NCBI GenBank assembly: GCA_947491755.1 | Contig: CANLKV010000004.1 | Location: 124,001-188,000 of the forward strand | DNA: 64,000 bases | Source: an uncultured Nonlabens sp. | GTDB taxonomy: Bacteria; Bacteroidota; Bacteroidia; Flavobacteriales; Flavobacteriaceae | Direction: 5' to 3' | In this document: positions 1 to 11,646 of the stretch, one piece after another | Layout of the letters: each line of letters begins with the position of its first letter | Numbering within the stretch: position 1 is the first letter of the stretch | Notes under the pieces: generated by a model | The model's input: only the letters and a program-made list of their open reading frames with translations | The model's database searches: none | Told to the model about the DNA's origin: nothing | Position numbers and translations under genes: made by a program

Positions 1-2
1 CT

Positions 3-758
3 TTAAAAGTATTAGAAAAAACCTACGGTAAATATCAAATGCGTAACTTTTTAAAAGACGCCCTCGATGGTTACCTCTTAGGTCGTACAGTAGAGTCTAT
101 AGGAGAAAACCCATTGATGTACAATGAAAACCAACAATACATTCACTATCAAAAAGGGTCTCTTATTCTTTATGCTATAAGCGATTACATAGGAGAAAAG
201 AAATTTAATAATGTTGCAAAAAACTTTGCAGCGCGGTATCAGTTCAAAGATGCTCCCTATCCCACTGCAACAGAATTTGTTGAGGACATTAAAGCCGCGA
301 CTCCAGACAGTTTACAGTATTTAATTAAAGATATGTTTGAGACGATTACCTTATATGATAACAAAATCAACGAATCTAGTTATGTTGAGCTAGAAAATGG
401 TAAGTATGAGGTTTCCATTGATGCACAGGTCATAAAAGCGCGCAGCGACAACAAAGGAAAGTTGAGCTATAAAAATGAGGCTGGAGACAGCATTACATTA
501 AATCGTGCAAATAAAAAGGCACTGGAATCATTGCCTCTTGCAGATTATATTGAGATAGGTGTGTTTGGTGAGCCTATTGAAGATAATGAACAACCTGAAG
601 TACTTTTTCTAGAAAAATTAAAAGTCAATAGAATTGACAATGACTTTAAAATAATCGTAGATAAAAAACCAATTGAGGTAGGTATCGATCCTTTTTATAA
701 ATTAATTGATCGCAATACTGCTGACAACCGAAAGAATACTGCATTAAAAAAGAATTGA
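3..758 (+). CDS. M1-family aminopeptidase-like protein, C-terminal part (5' end outside window)
   Basis: The frame is open from the first bases of the window and ends at 758, so this is the last ~250 residues of a larger protein; the internal ATG at 39 is not the real start. The C-terminal pattern (helical segment with YNENQQYIHYQKGSL, then a beta domain ending in KPIEVGIDPFYKLIDR) resembles the end of the large Bacteroidota proteins that join an ABC-transporter permease to an M1 metallopeptidase. The HExxH zinc site would lie upstream and cannot be checked. A strong terminator follows at 782. The family call rests on remembered similarity of the C-terminus. Confidence 0.7.
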   Translation, partial: LKVLEKTYGKYQMRNFLKDALDGYLLGRTVESIGENPLMYNENQQYIHYQKGSLILYAISDYIGEKKFNNVAKNFAARYQFKDAPYPTATEFVEDIKAATPDSLQYLIKDMFETITLYDNKINESSYVELENGKYEVSIDAQVIKARSDNKGKLSYKNEAGDSITLNRANKKALESLPLADYIEIGVFGEPIEDNEQPEVLFLEKLKVNRIDNDFKIIVDKKPIEVGIDPFYKLIDRNTADNRKNTALKKN

Positions 759-781
759 TAATATTTAAATATTTGTATATC

Positions 782-812
782 AAGCCGCTCCTATAGAGCG
801 GCTTATTTGTTT
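782..812 (+). terminator. Rho-independent terminator after the M1 peptidase
   Basis: A 9-bp perfect stem AAGCCGCTC / GAGCGGCTT with a CTATA loop is followed by ATTTGTTTT. It lies 23 bp after the stop codon at 758. Confidence 0.85.
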
Positions 813-860
813 TAACAGGTTTGTAGATTAGATCCAATATCTAGCGATTATCTTTAAATC

Positions 861-2288
861 ATGAAAGTACTGCTTACAGGGGCAAATGGTTATATAGGAG
901 TAAGGCTGCTTTATGAACTTCTTAAAAAAGATCATGAGGTAGTATGTGCCGTGCGTAGCGCCAGCAGGCTATCTGTACCCGCAGAAATCAAGTCACAAAT
1001 AGAAATTATTGAGATTGATTTCCTTAGACCACCGTCAGTGAATCCTATCCCACTAGATGTAGATGCGGCTTATTACCTCATCCACTCGATGACTAGCAGC
1101 ACAGAAAGCTTTGATAAACTGGAAGAAACCAGTGCCATCAATTTTTTGAATCTCATTGCTCCCACAAATTGTAAGCAAATTGTATATCTATCTGGTATTG
1201 TGAATCAAGAGGTATTGAGCAAACATTTACTTTCTCGCAAACGAGTAGAAGATATTTTGTGTGATAGCGGAATACCTACCACTGTGCTACGTGCTGGAAT
1301 CATAGTAGGCAGCGGCAGTTCATCTTTTGAAATTATACGCGATTTGTGTGAAAAACTCCCGGTTATGATCACACCTAAATGGGTAAATACACAAACCCAT
1401 CCTATTGCCATACGCAATGTAATGAGCTATTTGATAGGAGTCTTAGGCCGTGCAGAGTTTTACAATCAATCCTACGATATAGGCGGTAAAGATATTCTTA
1501 CCTACAAAGAAATGATGCAGCAATACTCAGAAAACAGGGGGCTACATTTGACTATTGTAACTGTTCCTGTGATGACGCCCACACTAAGCTCTTACTGGTT
1601 GTATTTTGTAACCAGTACCTCCTATAAGCTGGCTCGCAATCTGGTAAATAGTATGAGTGTTGAAGTTGTTGCAAAACCCAATTCACTTGCTAAAGATCTT
1701 AATATCCAGCTATACAGTTATAAGGAAGCATTAGACATGGCATTTGCAAAAATTGAGCAAAACAATGTCGCCAGCAGCTGGAAGGACAGTATGGTTAGTG
1801 GTAGATTTAAACATAGCATCAATCGATTTAAAAGAGTTCCTAAATATGGATGCCTACGAGATGCTCAAACCTACAAAGCTGCAAGTACTGAGGAAGCATT
1901 AAATCGTATATGGAGTATAGGCGGTCAAAATGGCTACTATTATGCAAATTTTCTGTGGAAAATACGTGGATACATTGACAAATTATTAGGCGGAGTAGGC
2001 CTACGTCGAGGCCGTACTAATCAAGATAAGATATACGCTGGAGATTCGTTAGATTTTTGGCGTGTACTAGTCGCAGATCGTGATGAGAAAAGATTACTCC
2101 TTTTTGCCGAAATGAAGATACCAGGAGAAGCATGGTTGGAGTTTGAAATAGATAATGAAGGAATGGTACATCAAACAGCCAGCTTTAGACCACGTGGGTT
2201 GTGGGGACGGCTCTACTGGTATAGTATGTTACCATTCCACTATTTTATATTTGCTGGTATGATTAGGCATATAGCTACAGGCAAATAA
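861..2288 (+). CDS. SDR-family NAD(P)-binding oxidoreductase with C-terminal DUF2867 domain
   Basis: This 475-residue protein starts with a Rossmann fold: GANGYIG at residues 7-13 is the GxxGxxG nucleotide-binding motif of atypical/extended SDRs. The last ~140 residues (from about GRTNQDKIYAGDSLDFWRV to the end) match the DUF2867 pattern found fused to such SDRs in Bacteroidota. Substrate is unknown; some relatives are annotated as nucleoside-diphosphate-sugar epimerases. TATCTTTA stands exactly 4 nt before the ATG (849-856), a one-base variant of the TAnnTTTG promoter element. It converges on ctlX with only 2 bp between stop codons and no terminator. Confidence 0.85.
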   Translation: MKVLLTGANGYIGVRLLYELLKKDHEVVCAVRSASRLSVPAEIKSQIEIIEIDFLRPPSVNPIPLDVDAAYYLIHSMTSSTESFDKLEETSAINFLNLIAPTNCKQIVYLSGIVNQEVLSKHLLSRKRVEDILCDSGIPTTVLRAGIIVGSGSSSFEIIRDLCEKLPVMITPKWVNTQTHPIAIRNVMSYLIGVLGRAEFYNQSYDIGGKDILTYKEMMQQYSENRGLHLTIVTVPVMTPTLSSYWLYFVTSTSYKLARNLVNSMSVEVVAKPNSLAKDLNIQLYSYKEALDMAFAKIEQNNVASSWKDSMVSGRFKHSINRFKRVPKYGCLRDAQTYKAASTEEALNRIWSIGGQNGYYYANFLWKIRGYIDKLLGGVGLRRGRTNQDKIYAGDSLDFWRVLVADRDEKRLLLFAEMKIPGEAWLEFEIDNEGMVHQTASFRPRGLWGRLYWYSMLPFHYFIFAGMIRHIATGK

Positions 2289-2290
2289 AA

Positions 2291-3232
2291 TTAAGAACGC
2301 GGTAGAAAAACCTCGGCCATCATACAGCGCACACTACCGCCGCCTAGCGTCTCTATAGTTTTAATATCTGGATGTAAAATTTTATTATACCGTTCCAATT
2401 TCATGATTTGCGCCTGGGTTAATGACTGGTAGGCTTGATCACTCATAATAAGTAATTTTTCTCCGTTCTTATTAACCAATTGCATCATATTACCCGCAAA
2501 ACTTTCCACTTGCCTTTCTGTAATAGTGATGATCTCTTTGCCAGAGTCTTTTAAATGCTTTACTACATTTTTCATTTCTGCCTTGCTATCAATGGCGTCT
2601 AGACATATTACGGCATAGGACTCCCCTAGAGCCATCATCACATTAGTATGATATATAGGAAGCCGCGCCTCTCCTACCGTTTGATAGGCCGTAAAAATTA
2701 CAGGGGTATATTCAAAATCTTCGCAAAACTCTATGAGCAGTTCTTCATCTGCTCTAGGCGATATACTGCAATATGCTTTTTTATTTACCCTGTCTAATAA
2801 AAGACAACCTGTTCCCTCTAGAAAGTATCCCTCGTTTTCTGCAGCTGTATAGTCCATAATAGTCTCAATCTTAAAACCTTTCTGCTCCAGAGCATCCAGG
2901 ATTTCAGGACGTCGTTCCATTCTTCGGTTTTCTGCAAACATAGGATACAATACAGCGGTTCCATCGGCGTGAGTAGAAAGCCAATTGTTAGGAAAAATTG
3001 AATCTGGCGTGTCGTATTTATCATCATCATTGAAAATAACAACCTCAACGCCGTGATCTTGTAATGCTTTCGCGAAAGCGTCAAACTCTTCTTGAGCTCT
3101 ATTGTTTGCCGTTATATTTTTTATTTCCTTATCAAATTCCCGGTCTTGGTAATAATTGTTGACAGCAGTTTCTTCGTTCAAACGGAACTGGGTGGGACGT
3201 ACCATAAGTACGGTATCTGTAATTTGTCTCAT
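2291..3232 (-). CDS. ctlX: Citrulline-utilisation hydrolase CtlX (amidinotransferase superfamily)
   Basis: The 313-residue protein opens with the typical MVRPTQFRLNEETAVNNYYQ segment of CtlX-type proteins. Visible guanidino-group hydrolase features are FLEGTGCLLLDR (Glu/Asp site), the catalytic-His region near YHTNVMMALG, and the nucleophile Cys in GGGSVRCMMAEVFLP at the C-terminus. It probably acts on arginine or a derivative; the exact substrate is uncertain. It overlaps the DDAH-like gene by one base (TAATG), so the two are translationally coupled. One copy of the dispersed palindrome (3065-3080) lies in frame and encodes DAFAKA. Confidence 0.88.
   Translation of the reverse strand: MRQITDTVLMVRPTQFRLNEETAVNNYYQDREFDKEIKNITANNRAQEEFDAFAKALQDHGVEVVIFNDDDKYDTPDSIFPNNWLSTHADGTAVLYPMFAENRRMERRPEILDALEQKGFKIETIMDYTAAENEGYFLEGTGCLLLDRVNKKAYCSISPRADEELLIEFCEDFEYTPVIFTAYQTVGEARLPIYHTNVMMALGESYAVICLDAIDSKAEMKNVVKHLKDSGKEIITITERQVESFAGNMMQLVNKNGEKLLIMSDQAYQSLTQAQIMKLERYNKILHPDIKTIETLGGGSVRCMMAEVFLPRS
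3065..3080. repeat. Dispersed palindrome copy 1 (in ctlX)
   Basis: TGCTTTCGCGAAAGCG: the 14-bp core GCTTTCGCGAAAGC is perfect, and the outer pair is broken by a T. It is read as D-A-F-A-K-A in ctlX. Confidence 0.9.
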
Positions 3233-4152
3233 TAATCTCTTATCAATGGTAAGGTGGAACAGCGCAAAAGGCCGCTTTGCTTTGATATCTGGGCATAAGG
3301 TACTTCTTCAACAGTAATGTTATGTGACCGTAGCCAAGTATTTAATCTTGTAAAGTTTTTTTCTGAAATAACAACATCTGGTGCAATAGAGAATATATTA
3401 CTATTCATATCATACATCTCTTGATTTGTGATCTCAAAACAATTGTCGATCCCATATAAATCGATCAAAAACTTATACTCTTCTTCTTCTAAAAAACCAC
3501 CCTTGTATATAATACACTTATCGTTACCTACAGGTTGAAAGCAACAGTCTAGATGTAATGCATTATTATAGGGGTCGAGGTTGCTTTTTTTCAAGTTAAA
3601 AGAGATCACTTTCTTGTCAGGAAATGTATCACTAAGCCATTTAACTCCTTCTACATTTGTACGGGCTATTATATAATCTGCATAATCAGAACCTCTATAA
3701 GTGCCTACAAAAATAAGATCACCATGCAGCATCACGTCACCACCTTCTATATGTACATTTTCTGGAGGGCGTATGACCTTTGTAGGATCTACAAGATCAA
3801 TAACATGCTGTATAGCCTCTAGCTCTTCCTCACGATCTGGTAGAATATTTGCTTTTACAAAAATATCATCAATAACAAAGCCTATATCCCGGGTAAAGAT
3901 TTGATTACAATCCTCAATCTGGTGCGGCCTGTACACCTCTACTTGATACTTTTGAAAAACAGCAGCGACAGCTTCCATCTCACAAACCATATCTTCAATA
4001 GAAGGGTAAGTTCCTGCGATTATGTGCTCTCTTGATTTAGGATCATAGGCATCAACAAGATCAGGTACAGGACCATTACTTTGTGCCGTTCCTAATACTA
4101 CTGCGCGCAAGCGAGAGGTCTCATCTTGAATATTTAATTTCAGGCTTTTCAT
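3232..4152 (-). CDS. Dimethylarginine dimethylaminohydrolase-like amidinotransferase-superfamily protein
   Basis: This 306-residue protein has the five-bladed propeller signatures of the guanidino-modifying superfamily: FTRDIGFVIDD (substrate Asp), VHIEGGDVMLHGD (Glu), LHLDCCFQPVG (catalytic His) and SGLLRCSTLPLIRD (nucleophile Cys near the C-terminus). DDAH-like hydrolysis of methylated arginine or a related arginine hydrolase activity fits; arginine:glycine amidinotransferase is a less likely alternative. It is the first gene of a two-gene operon with ctlX. A TATTTTTG element lies exactly 4 nt upstream of the ATG. Confidence 0.8.
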   Translation of the reverse strand: MKSLKLNIQDETSRLRAVVLGTAQSNGPVPDLVDAYDPKSREHIIAGTYPSIEDMVCEMEAVAAVFQKYQVEVYRPHQIEDCNQIFTRDIGFVIDDIFVKANILPDREEELEAIQHVIDLVDPTKVIRPPENVHIEGGDVMLHGDLIFVGTYRGSDYADYIIARTNVEGVKWLSDTFPDKKVISFNLKKSNLDPYNNALHLDCCFQPVGNDKCIIYKGGFLEEEEYKFLIDLYGIDNCFEITNQEMYDMNSNIFSIAPDVVISEKNFTRLNTWLRSHNITVEEVPYAQISKQSGLLRCSTLPLIRD

Positions 4153-4156
4153 GATG

Positions 4157-4164
4157 CAAAAATA
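4157..4164 (-). promoter_or_regulatory. Promoter -7 element of the DDAH-like/ctlX operon
   Basis: On the minus strand TATTTTTG-CATC-ATG matches the Bacteroidota -7 consensus TAnnTTTG with 4 nt to the start codon. No clean TTG is seen at -33 (TTTAG at a similar distance). Transcription would begin at or within a base or two of the ATG. Confidence 0.6.
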
Positions 4165-4230
4165 CTTGCTTATCTGCGCATTCTAAACATTAAAATCAAT
4201 GCAATTTGAGGTTTTATACACTCTTTATTT

Positions 4231-4261
4231 AAAGAAAAACCCGGCCATTGCTGACCGGGTT
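4231..4261 (-). terminator. Rho-independent terminator of gltA
   Basis: On the minus strand AACCCGG / CCGGGTT with a 10-nt loop is followed by TTTTTCTTT. It lies 22 bp after the gltA stop codon. Confidence 0.9.
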
Positions 4262-4283
4262 GCATTCTCATTTTATAATCCTA

Positions 4284-5570
4284 TTATCTGTCAGACATTT
4301 CCTTGAATGAACGATGTGTTTCTCCAGTATAAATCTGACGTGGTCGCCCGATAGGCTCTTTGTTCTCACGCATTTCTTTCCACTGTGCTATCCATCCTGG
4401 GAGCCTTCCTAAGGCAAACATTACAGTAAACATCTCAGTAGGTATACCCATAGCTCGATAGATAATGCCTGAGTAGAAATCTACATTAGGATATAGTTTT
4501 CTATCTACAAAATATGAGTCTTCTAGCGCTTCTTTTTCTAAGCCTTTTGCAATAGCTAAAATAGGATCTTCCACGCCCAGATCGCTTAATACCTCATCTG
4601 CAGCTTTTTTAATGATTTTTGCCCGTGGGTCAAAGTTTTTGTAAACACGGTGTCCGAAGCCCATTAAGCGGAATGGATCATCCTTATCCTTTGCTTTGGC
4701 CATGTACTTTTTGGTATCACCACCATCTTCTTTGATTGCTTCAAGCATTTCTAGCACCGCCTGATTTGCACCACCATGTAATGGTCCCCATAAAGCATTA
4801 ATACCAGCACTTAAACTAGCAAATAAACCTGCATGAGAAGATCCCACAATACGCACAGTACTGGTAGAGCAATTCTGTTCATGATCTGCATGTAAAATCA
4901 ATAATTTATCCAATGCATCTACCACAACTTTGTTAAGCTTATAATCTGCATTAGGCTTTTTGAACATCATTTTTAAGATATTCTCTACATAACCTAAATC
5001 ATCATCTCCATAGTCTAACGGCTGTCCTGTACGTTTGCGCAATGCCCATGCAACTAACACAGGAAATTTACCCATGATTTTTACAATTGCTTTATACATG
5101 TCTTCATCACTCTCAACATTTACAGAGGATGGATTGAAAGCAATTAACGCACTCGTTAGCGATGACAAAACTCCCATAGGGTGTGCAGACTTAGGAAATC
5201 CATCTAGGATTTTCTTCACATCCTCATCTACGTGAGAGTTTGCTTTAATATCATTATGAAATTTCTCTAATTGCGAGGCTGTAGGCAATTCACCAAATAT
5301 CAATAGGTAAGATACCTCAAGAAAACTAGCTTTGTCGGCCAGCTCTTCAATAGAATATCCTCGATATCTTAAAATACCTTCCTCACCATTCAAGAAGGTG
5401 ATAGCACTTGTACAACTACCCGTATTTTTGTATCCAGGATCAATAGTAGTTACACCGTTAGTCGCTCCTCGCAGTGTTTTAATATCAATCGCTCTTTCAT
5501 TCTCAGTTCCTATAACGATGGGGAATTCAAATTTTTTCCCGTCAATTTCAAGTGTCGCTTTATCTGCCAT
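4284..5570 (-). CDS. gltA: Citrate synthase
   Basis: A 428-residue type II-like citrate synthase, condensing oxaloacetate and acetyl-CoA at the entry of the TCA cycle. Recognisable blocks are the N-terminal small domain (GKKFEFPIV), the motif GFLNGEE-like region before LRYRGYSIEEL, the His of HADHEQNCSTSTVR, GPLHGGANQAVL and GFGHRVYKNFDPRAK, which together hold the catalytic His-His-Asp set (Asp near VDFYSGIIYRAMG). Length matches the family. It lies downstream of eno but is separated by a 278-bp spacer carrying the eno terminator, so it is probably a separate transcript. Confidence 0.97.
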   Translation of the reverse strand: MADKATLEIDGKKFEFPIVIGTENERAIDIKTLRGATNGVTTIDPGYKNTGSCTSAITFLNGEEGILRYRGYSIEELADKASFLEVSYLLIFGELPTASQLEKFHNDIKANSHVDEDVKKILDGFPKSAHPMGVLSSLTSALIAFNPSSVNVESDEDMYKAIVKIMGKFPVLVAWALRKRTGQPLDYGDDDLGYVENILKMMFKKPNADYKLNKVVVDALDKLLILHADHEQNCSTSTVRIVGSSHAGLFASLSAGINALWGPLHGGANQAVLEMLEAIKEDGGDTKKYMAKAKDKDDPFRLMGFGHRVYKNFDPRAKIIKKAADEVLSDLGVEDPILAIAKGLEKEALEDSYFVDRKLYPNVDFYSGIIYRAMGIPTEMFTVMFALGRLPGWIAQWKEMRENKEPIGRPRQIYTGETHRSFKEMSDR

Positions 5571-5797
5571 TATGTATTAATTTTTCATTTCAGTAAAAAT
5601 ACAACCGGGAAAATTCAAAATGCATTTTTTGTGGTCTATCTGCTATACTTTAATATAAAATTTAGAATAATCGTGCAGCATTAAGAGCTCTACCTAAAAA
5701 ATGTGAGGTTGATAGTATAAAATTGTTTGTAGTTCGCTTTCGCGAAAGCGTAATAAAAACTTGCCATTTACAACAATCAACCAGAATCAATAAGATA
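5571..5797. other. gltA-eno intergenic spacer with a palindrome copy
   Basis: This AT-rich spacer has no convincing ORF. It contains dispersed palindrome copy 2 and ends at the eno terminator. A gltA promoter is expected here, but no full-consensus TTG/TAnnTTTG pair was found; TATTTTTA near 5600 is the closest element on the minus strand. Confidence 0.5.
5735..5750. repeat. Dispersed palindrome copy 2 (intergenic, gltA-eno)
   Basis: CGCTTTCGCGAAAGCG is perfect over 16 bp and is preceded by TT. It is one of two copies outside coding DNA. Confidence 0.95.
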
Positions 5798-5825
5798 ATA
5801 AAAAAGCCACCCGTAAGGATGGCTT
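5798..5825 (-). terminator. Rho-independent terminator of eno
   Basis: On the minus strand AAGCCATCC-TTAC-GGGTGGCTT (one G-T pair) is followed by TTTTTTATT. It is positioned about 24 bp after the eno stop codon. Confidence 0.85.
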
Positions 5826-5848
5826 AATTAAATGATCGTCGATAATTT

Positions 5849-8253
<2,405 letters not shown>

Positions 8254-8257
8254 GATT

Positions 8258-8286
8258 CAAAAATAGTAATAATAAAAAAGGATCAA
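8258..8286 (-). promoter_or_regulatory. Promoter of carA-eno, overlapping the rplQ terminator
   Basis: On the minus strand TTG (8284-8286), an 18-nt spacer and TATTTTTG (8258-8265) fit the Bacteroidota promoter consensus; AATC then separates it from the ATG. The TTG is in the stem of the rplQ terminator hairpin. Predicts a leaderless carA mRNA. Confidence 0.7.
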
Positions 8287-8307
8287 TGCCTAAACATTGA
8301 TCCTTTT
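8274..8307 (-). terminator. Rho-independent terminator of the ribosomal protein operon
   Basis: A 13-bp stem, AAAAGGATCAATG / CATTGATCCTTTT with a 6-nt loop, followed on the minus strand by a T-rich tract. It starts 20 bp after the rplQ stop codon and marks the end of the rpsL-rplQ cluster. Confidence 0.92.
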
Positions 8308-8327
8308 GTTTTCAAAAAGAGAGAATA

Positions 8328-8798
8328 TTACTCTTCTTCATTTGTTACTTCAGTAGTTTCCTTTGTAGGTGCTGCTGCTTTAGATTTGCTTCTACGACTT
8401 CTTCTTGTCGTTTTCTTAGATTCGCCAGTTGAGTATACATCATTGTAATCAACCAGTTCAATCATTGCCATATCAGCATTATCACCTAAACGATTGCCTA
8501 ATTTGATAATTCTAGTATAACCACCTGGACGATCACCTACTTTTGCTGCTACATCTCTAAATAGCTCAGTCACTGCTTCTTTACTACGTAATTGAGAGAA
8601 AGTCAAACGACGATTATGCGTTGTATCGGCTTTAGCTTTTGTAATAAGTGGCTCAACAAATTGCTTAAGAGCTTTTGCTTTTGCAACAGTTGTATTGATA
8701 CGCTTGTGCTCAATTAAGGAACAAGCCATATTAGAAAGCATAGCCTTGCGGTGAGCTGTTTTTCTACTTAAATGATTTACTTTTTTTCCGTGTCTCAT
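8328..8798 (-). CDS. rplQ: 50S ribosomal protein L17
   Basis: The N-terminal 115 residues ([20 protein letters not shown], then the [13 protein letters not shown] region and [17 protein letters not shown]) are a standard L17. A further ~40 residues form a low-complexity basic then acidic tail ([11 protein letters not shown], ending in NEEE), a C-terminal extension common in Bacteroidota. It is the last gene of the operon. Confidence 0.98.
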   Translation of the reverse strand: MRHGKKVNHLSRKTAHRKAMLSNMACSLIEHKRINTTVAKAKALKQFVEPLITKAKADTTHNRRLTFSQLRSKEAVTELFRDVAAKVGDRPGGYTRIIKLGNRLGDNADMAMIELVDYNDVYSTGESKKTTRRSRRSKSKAAAPTKETTEVTNEEE

Positions 8799-8828
8799 TG
8801 TTTCCTATTTCTACAACTAGGCATCAAC

Positions 8829-9821
8829 CTAGTCACGGTCTAACTTATATTTTGACAGATCCATACCGAAGTTCAGACCTTTTACATTAACGAGCTCCTC
8901 TAGTTCAGTTAACGATTTTTTACCGAAGTTTCTAAACTTCATCAAATCATTCTTGTTGTAAGAAACTAAGTCACCTAGAGTTTCAACCTCTGCAGCCTTC
9001 AAACAGTTAAGAGCTCGAACCGACAATTCCATGTCCACTAACTTAGTCTTCAACAACTGTCTCATGTGCAAACTCTCCTCATCGTAAGTCTCGGTTTGAG
9101 CGATCTCATCTGCCTCCAGTGTAATTCTTTCATCAGAGAATAACATGAAGTGATGAATCAAGGTTTTTGCAGCTTCGGTAAGGGCATGTTTAGGATGAAT
9201 ACTTCCATCAGTAATGATCTCGAAAACTAGCTTTTCGTAGTCAGTTTTTTGCTCCACACGATAGTTCTCAATGCTATACTTAACATTTTTGATAGGAGTA
9301 AAAATACTGTCGATAGCAATAGTGCCTAATGCAGCACCACTCTTCTTGTTTTCTTCTGCTGGAACGTAACCTCTCCCTTTCTCAATTGTTAATTCAAGAT
9401 TGAGATTGATAGAGGACTCTGTATTACATATCACCATTTCAGGATTTAGTACTTGAAAACCTGAAATATATTTCTGCATATCACCAGCGGTGAACTGATC
9501 TTTTCCAGAAAATGAAACGTTAACTACCTCACTATCTACCTCGTCGATTTGACGACGGAATCTCACTTGCTTGAAGTTAAGAATGATTTCGGTAACATCT
9601 TCAACCACGCCTTCTATAGTAGAGAACTCATGATCAACGCCTTCTATACGAATAGACGTAATCGCAAATCCTTCCAAGGAAGATAGTAAAACCCTTCTCA
9701 GAGCGTTTCCCACAGTCAATCCGTAACCAGGTTCTAAGGGTCTGAACTCAAACTTACCCTCAAAATCGGTTGAATCGATCATGATTACTTTATCCGGTTT
9801 TTGGAAATTTAATATTGCCAT
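8829..9821 (-). CDS. rpoA: DNA-directed RNA polymerase subunit alpha
   Basis: The start is placed at the ATG at 9821 ([20 protein letters not shown]), giving the usual 330 residues; an upstream in-frame ATG at 9863 would overlap rpsD and add 14 atypical residues. The N-terminal dimerisation domain carries [19 protein letters not shown], and the C-terminal domain (from about residue 250) carries the helix-hairpin-helix region [20 protein letters not shown], which contacts upstream DNA and activators. Confidence 0.97.
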   Translation of the reverse strand: MAILNFQKPDKVIMIDSTDFEGKFEFRPLEPGYGLTVGNALRRVLLSSLEGFAITSIRIEGVDHEFSTIEGVVEDVTEIILNFKQVRFRRQIDEVDSEVVNVSFSGKDQFTAGDMQKYISGFQVLNPEMVICNTESSINLNLELTIEKGRGYVPAEENKKSGAALGTIAIDSIFTPIKNVKYSIENYRVEQKTDYEKLVFEIITDGSIHPKHALTEAAKTLIHHFMLFSDERITLEADEIAQTETYDEESLHMRQLLKTKLVDMELSVRALNCLKAAEVETLGDLVSYNKNDLMKFRNFGKKSLTELEELVNVKGLNFGMDLSKYKLDRD

Positions 9822-9840
9822 AAGAATATTGTGGTTAAGA

Positions 9841-10446
9841 TTATTTAGAATACAATTCAACAATTAATTGTTCCTTGATGTTCTCAGGGATTTGCAATCT
9901 CTCAGGAACAGAAACAAAGGTACCAGACATACTGGCTTTGTTGAATGTAATGAAGTCGTAAACGTGCTCGTTTGACGATAGTGCGTCCTCAATTGCAGTA
10001 AGGGATTTAGATTTCTCACGAACCGCAACCACATCACCAGCTTGTAGCTGATACGAAGGAATATTTACTAATTGACCATTCACAGTAACGTGACGGTGAC
10101 TTACGAGCTGACGGGCGCCTCTACGAGTGCGAGCCAAGCCCATACGGTATACTACATTGTCTAGTCTTGACTCTGCTAATTGAAGCAAAACTTCACCAGT
10201 AATACCGGTACTACGTACTGCTCTTTCAAACATTAAACGAAACTGCTTTTCTAAAATACCATAAGTATATTTAGCTTTCTGCTTTTCCTTTAATTGCACA
10301 GCATACTCAGACTCTTTTCCACGTCTTCTTGCGTTACCATGCATACCTGGAGGATAGTTCTTCTTCTCCAGTGCTTTACTAGGGCCAAAAATTGGTTCTC
10401 TAAATCGACGAGCAATTTTTGCCTTAGGACCTCTATATCTTGCCAT
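9841..10446 (-). CDS. rpsD: 30S ribosomal protein S4
   Basis: 201 residues with N-terminal [14 protein letters not shown] and the S4 RNA-binding domain ([20 protein letters not shown], then [17 protein letters not shown]). There is no zinc-binding Cys cluster at the N-terminus. In E. coli S4 is the translational repressor of this gene group; whether that holds here cannot be seen. Confidence 0.98.
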   Translation of the reverse strand: MARYRGPKAKIARRFREPIFGPSKALEKKNYPPGMHGNARRRGKESEYAVQLKEKQKAKYTYGILEKQFRLMFERAVRSTGITGEVLLQLAESRLDNVVYRMGLARTRRGARQLVSHRHVTVNGQLVNIPSYQLQAGDVVAVREKSKSLTAIEDALSSNEHVYDFITFNKASMSGTFVSVPERLQIPENIKEQLIVELYSK

Positions 10447-10530
10447 TGTTAAATTGTTAGTTAGCGGTGTACTGTGAATTCAGGTCTATATCCTTCGACA
10501 GCCTTATAACCACTAGATATTAATAATTAA

Positions 10531-10920
10531 TTATACTCTTCTTCTTTTAGGGGGACGACACCCGTTGTGTGGTAATGGTGTTACATCAACAATTTCAGTC
10601 ACTTCGATACCAGCATTGTGAATGGTACGAATTGCGCTTTCTCGGCCGTTTCCAGGTCCTTTCACATACGCCTTTACCTTTCTCAAACCAGCTTCGTGAG
10701 CAACTTTAGAGGCATCCTCTGCTGCTAATTGTGCCGCATAAGGAGTATTCTTTTTAGAGCCTCTAAAACCCATTTTACCAGCTGATGACCATGAGATCAC
10801 TTCGCCCTTTTTATTAGTAAGCGATACTAGGATGTTATTAAACGAAGAGGATATATGAGCCTCCCCTACACTTTCAACAATTACCTTACGCTTTTTTGCT
10901 ACTGTTTTAGACTTTGCCAT
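10531..10920 (-). CDS. rpsK: 30S ribosomal protein S11
   Basis: 129 residues with the conserved core [19 protein letters not shown] and the C-terminal [15 protein letters not shown]. It contributes to the platform of the small subunit near the mRNA exit. An 84-bp spacer separates it from rpsD. Confidence 0.98.
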   Translation of the reverse strand: MAKSKTVAKKRKVIVESVGEAHISSSFNNILVSLTNKKGEVISWSSAGKMGFRGSKKNTPYAAQLAAEDASKVAHEAGLRKVKAYVKGPGNGRESAIRTIHNAGIEVTEIVDVTPLPHNGCRPPKRRRV

Positions 10921-10932
10921 ATCAGTTACTTA

Positions 10933-11307
10933 TTATTTAGTTGCCTTCTTCTTGTTAGCAACAGTCTTACGTTTCCCTTTACGTGTACGTGAATTATTTT
11001 TAGTGCGTTGACCTCTCAATGGAAGACCCGATCTATGACGTATCCCTCTGTAGCACCCTATGTCCATCAATCGCTTGATATTCATTTGAGTTTCAGATCT
11101 CAATTCACCCTCAATAGTAAATTCACTTATAGCATTACGTATCTTTCCAATCTCATCATCATCCCACTCACTAACCTTTTTATCAACACCGACACCAGTT
11201 GAAACTAGTACTTCTTCGGCACGACTTCTACCTACACCATAGATGTAAGTCAATGCGATAACGCCTCTTTTGTTTTTAGGTATATCTACCCCTGCAATTC
11301 TAGCCAT
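10933..11307 (-). CDS. rpsM: 30S ribosomal protein S13
   Basis: 124 residues: [20 protein letters not shown], a helix-two-turns-helix domain, and a basic C-terminal tail with [20 protein letters not shown] that reaches the P-site tRNA region. It sits between rpmJ and rpsK in the canonical alpha-operon order. Confidence 0.98.
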   Translation of the reverse strand: MARIAGVDIPKNKRGVIALTYIYGVGRSRAEEVLVSTGVGVDKKVSEWDDDEIGKIRNAISEFTIEGELRSETQMNIKRLMDIGCYRGIRHRSGLPLRGQRTKNNSRTRKGKRKTVANKKKATK

Positions 11308-11310
11308 AGC

Positions 11311-11427
11311 TTAACCTTGTCTTTGTTTAAATTTTGGGTTCTTTTTGTTGATAACGTAAAGTCTTCCTTTACGACGCACGATCTTACAATCTGCACTTCT
11401 CTTTTTTATCGATGCTCTAACTTTCAT
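11311..11427 (-). CDS. rpmJ: 50S ribosomal protein L36, zinc-free type
   Basis: A 38-residue ORF reading [20 protein letters not shown] and ending in NPKFKQRQG. Only one of the four zinc-ligand positions is a Cys/His type residue (Cys14), so it is the C-minus form that does not hold a structural zinc. It lies between infA and rpsM, as expected for the spc/alpha junction. Confidence 0.95.
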   Translation of the reverse strand: MKVRASIKKRSADCKIVRRKGRLYVINKKNPKFKQRQG

Positions 11428-11428
11428 A

Positions 11429-11644
11429 TCAATATCTATAAGTAATCCTCGCCTTAGTTAAATCGTAAGGGCTCATTTCTAATTTTACTTTATCTCCTGG
11501 TAATAATTTTATATAATGCATACGCATCTTACCAGATATATGCGCTGTAACAACATGACCGTTCTCTAACTCTACTCGAAACATAGCGTTTGATAAAGCT
11601 TCAATAATTGAACCATCCTGTTCTATTGCTGATTGTTTTGCCAT
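11429..11644 (-). CDS. infA: Translation initiation factor IF-1
   Basis: 71 residues forming a single S1/OB fold: [39 protein letters not shown] and the end RITYRY match IF-1. It binds the A site of the small subunit during initiation. It follows secY after 2 bp; map and adk, which intervene in many other phyla, are absent. Confidence 0.98.
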   Translation of the reverse strand: MAKQSAIEQDGSIIEALSNAMFRVELENGHVVTAHISGKMRMHYIKLLPGDKVKLEMSPYDLTKARITYRY

Positions 11645-11646
11645 AA

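Noticed and set aside
646..837. 63-residue minus-strand ORF
   Set aside because: It covers the end of the peptidase gene and its terminator hairpin; composition is not protein-like and it has no context.
5571..5640. gltA promoter at TATTTTTA
   Set aside because: Last base deviates from TAnnTTTG and the nearest TTG is 14 nt away, so support is too weak.
9822..9863. Upstream start for rpoA
   Set aside because: The 14 extra residues are not alpha-like and overlap rps[10 protein letters not shown] is the conserved start.
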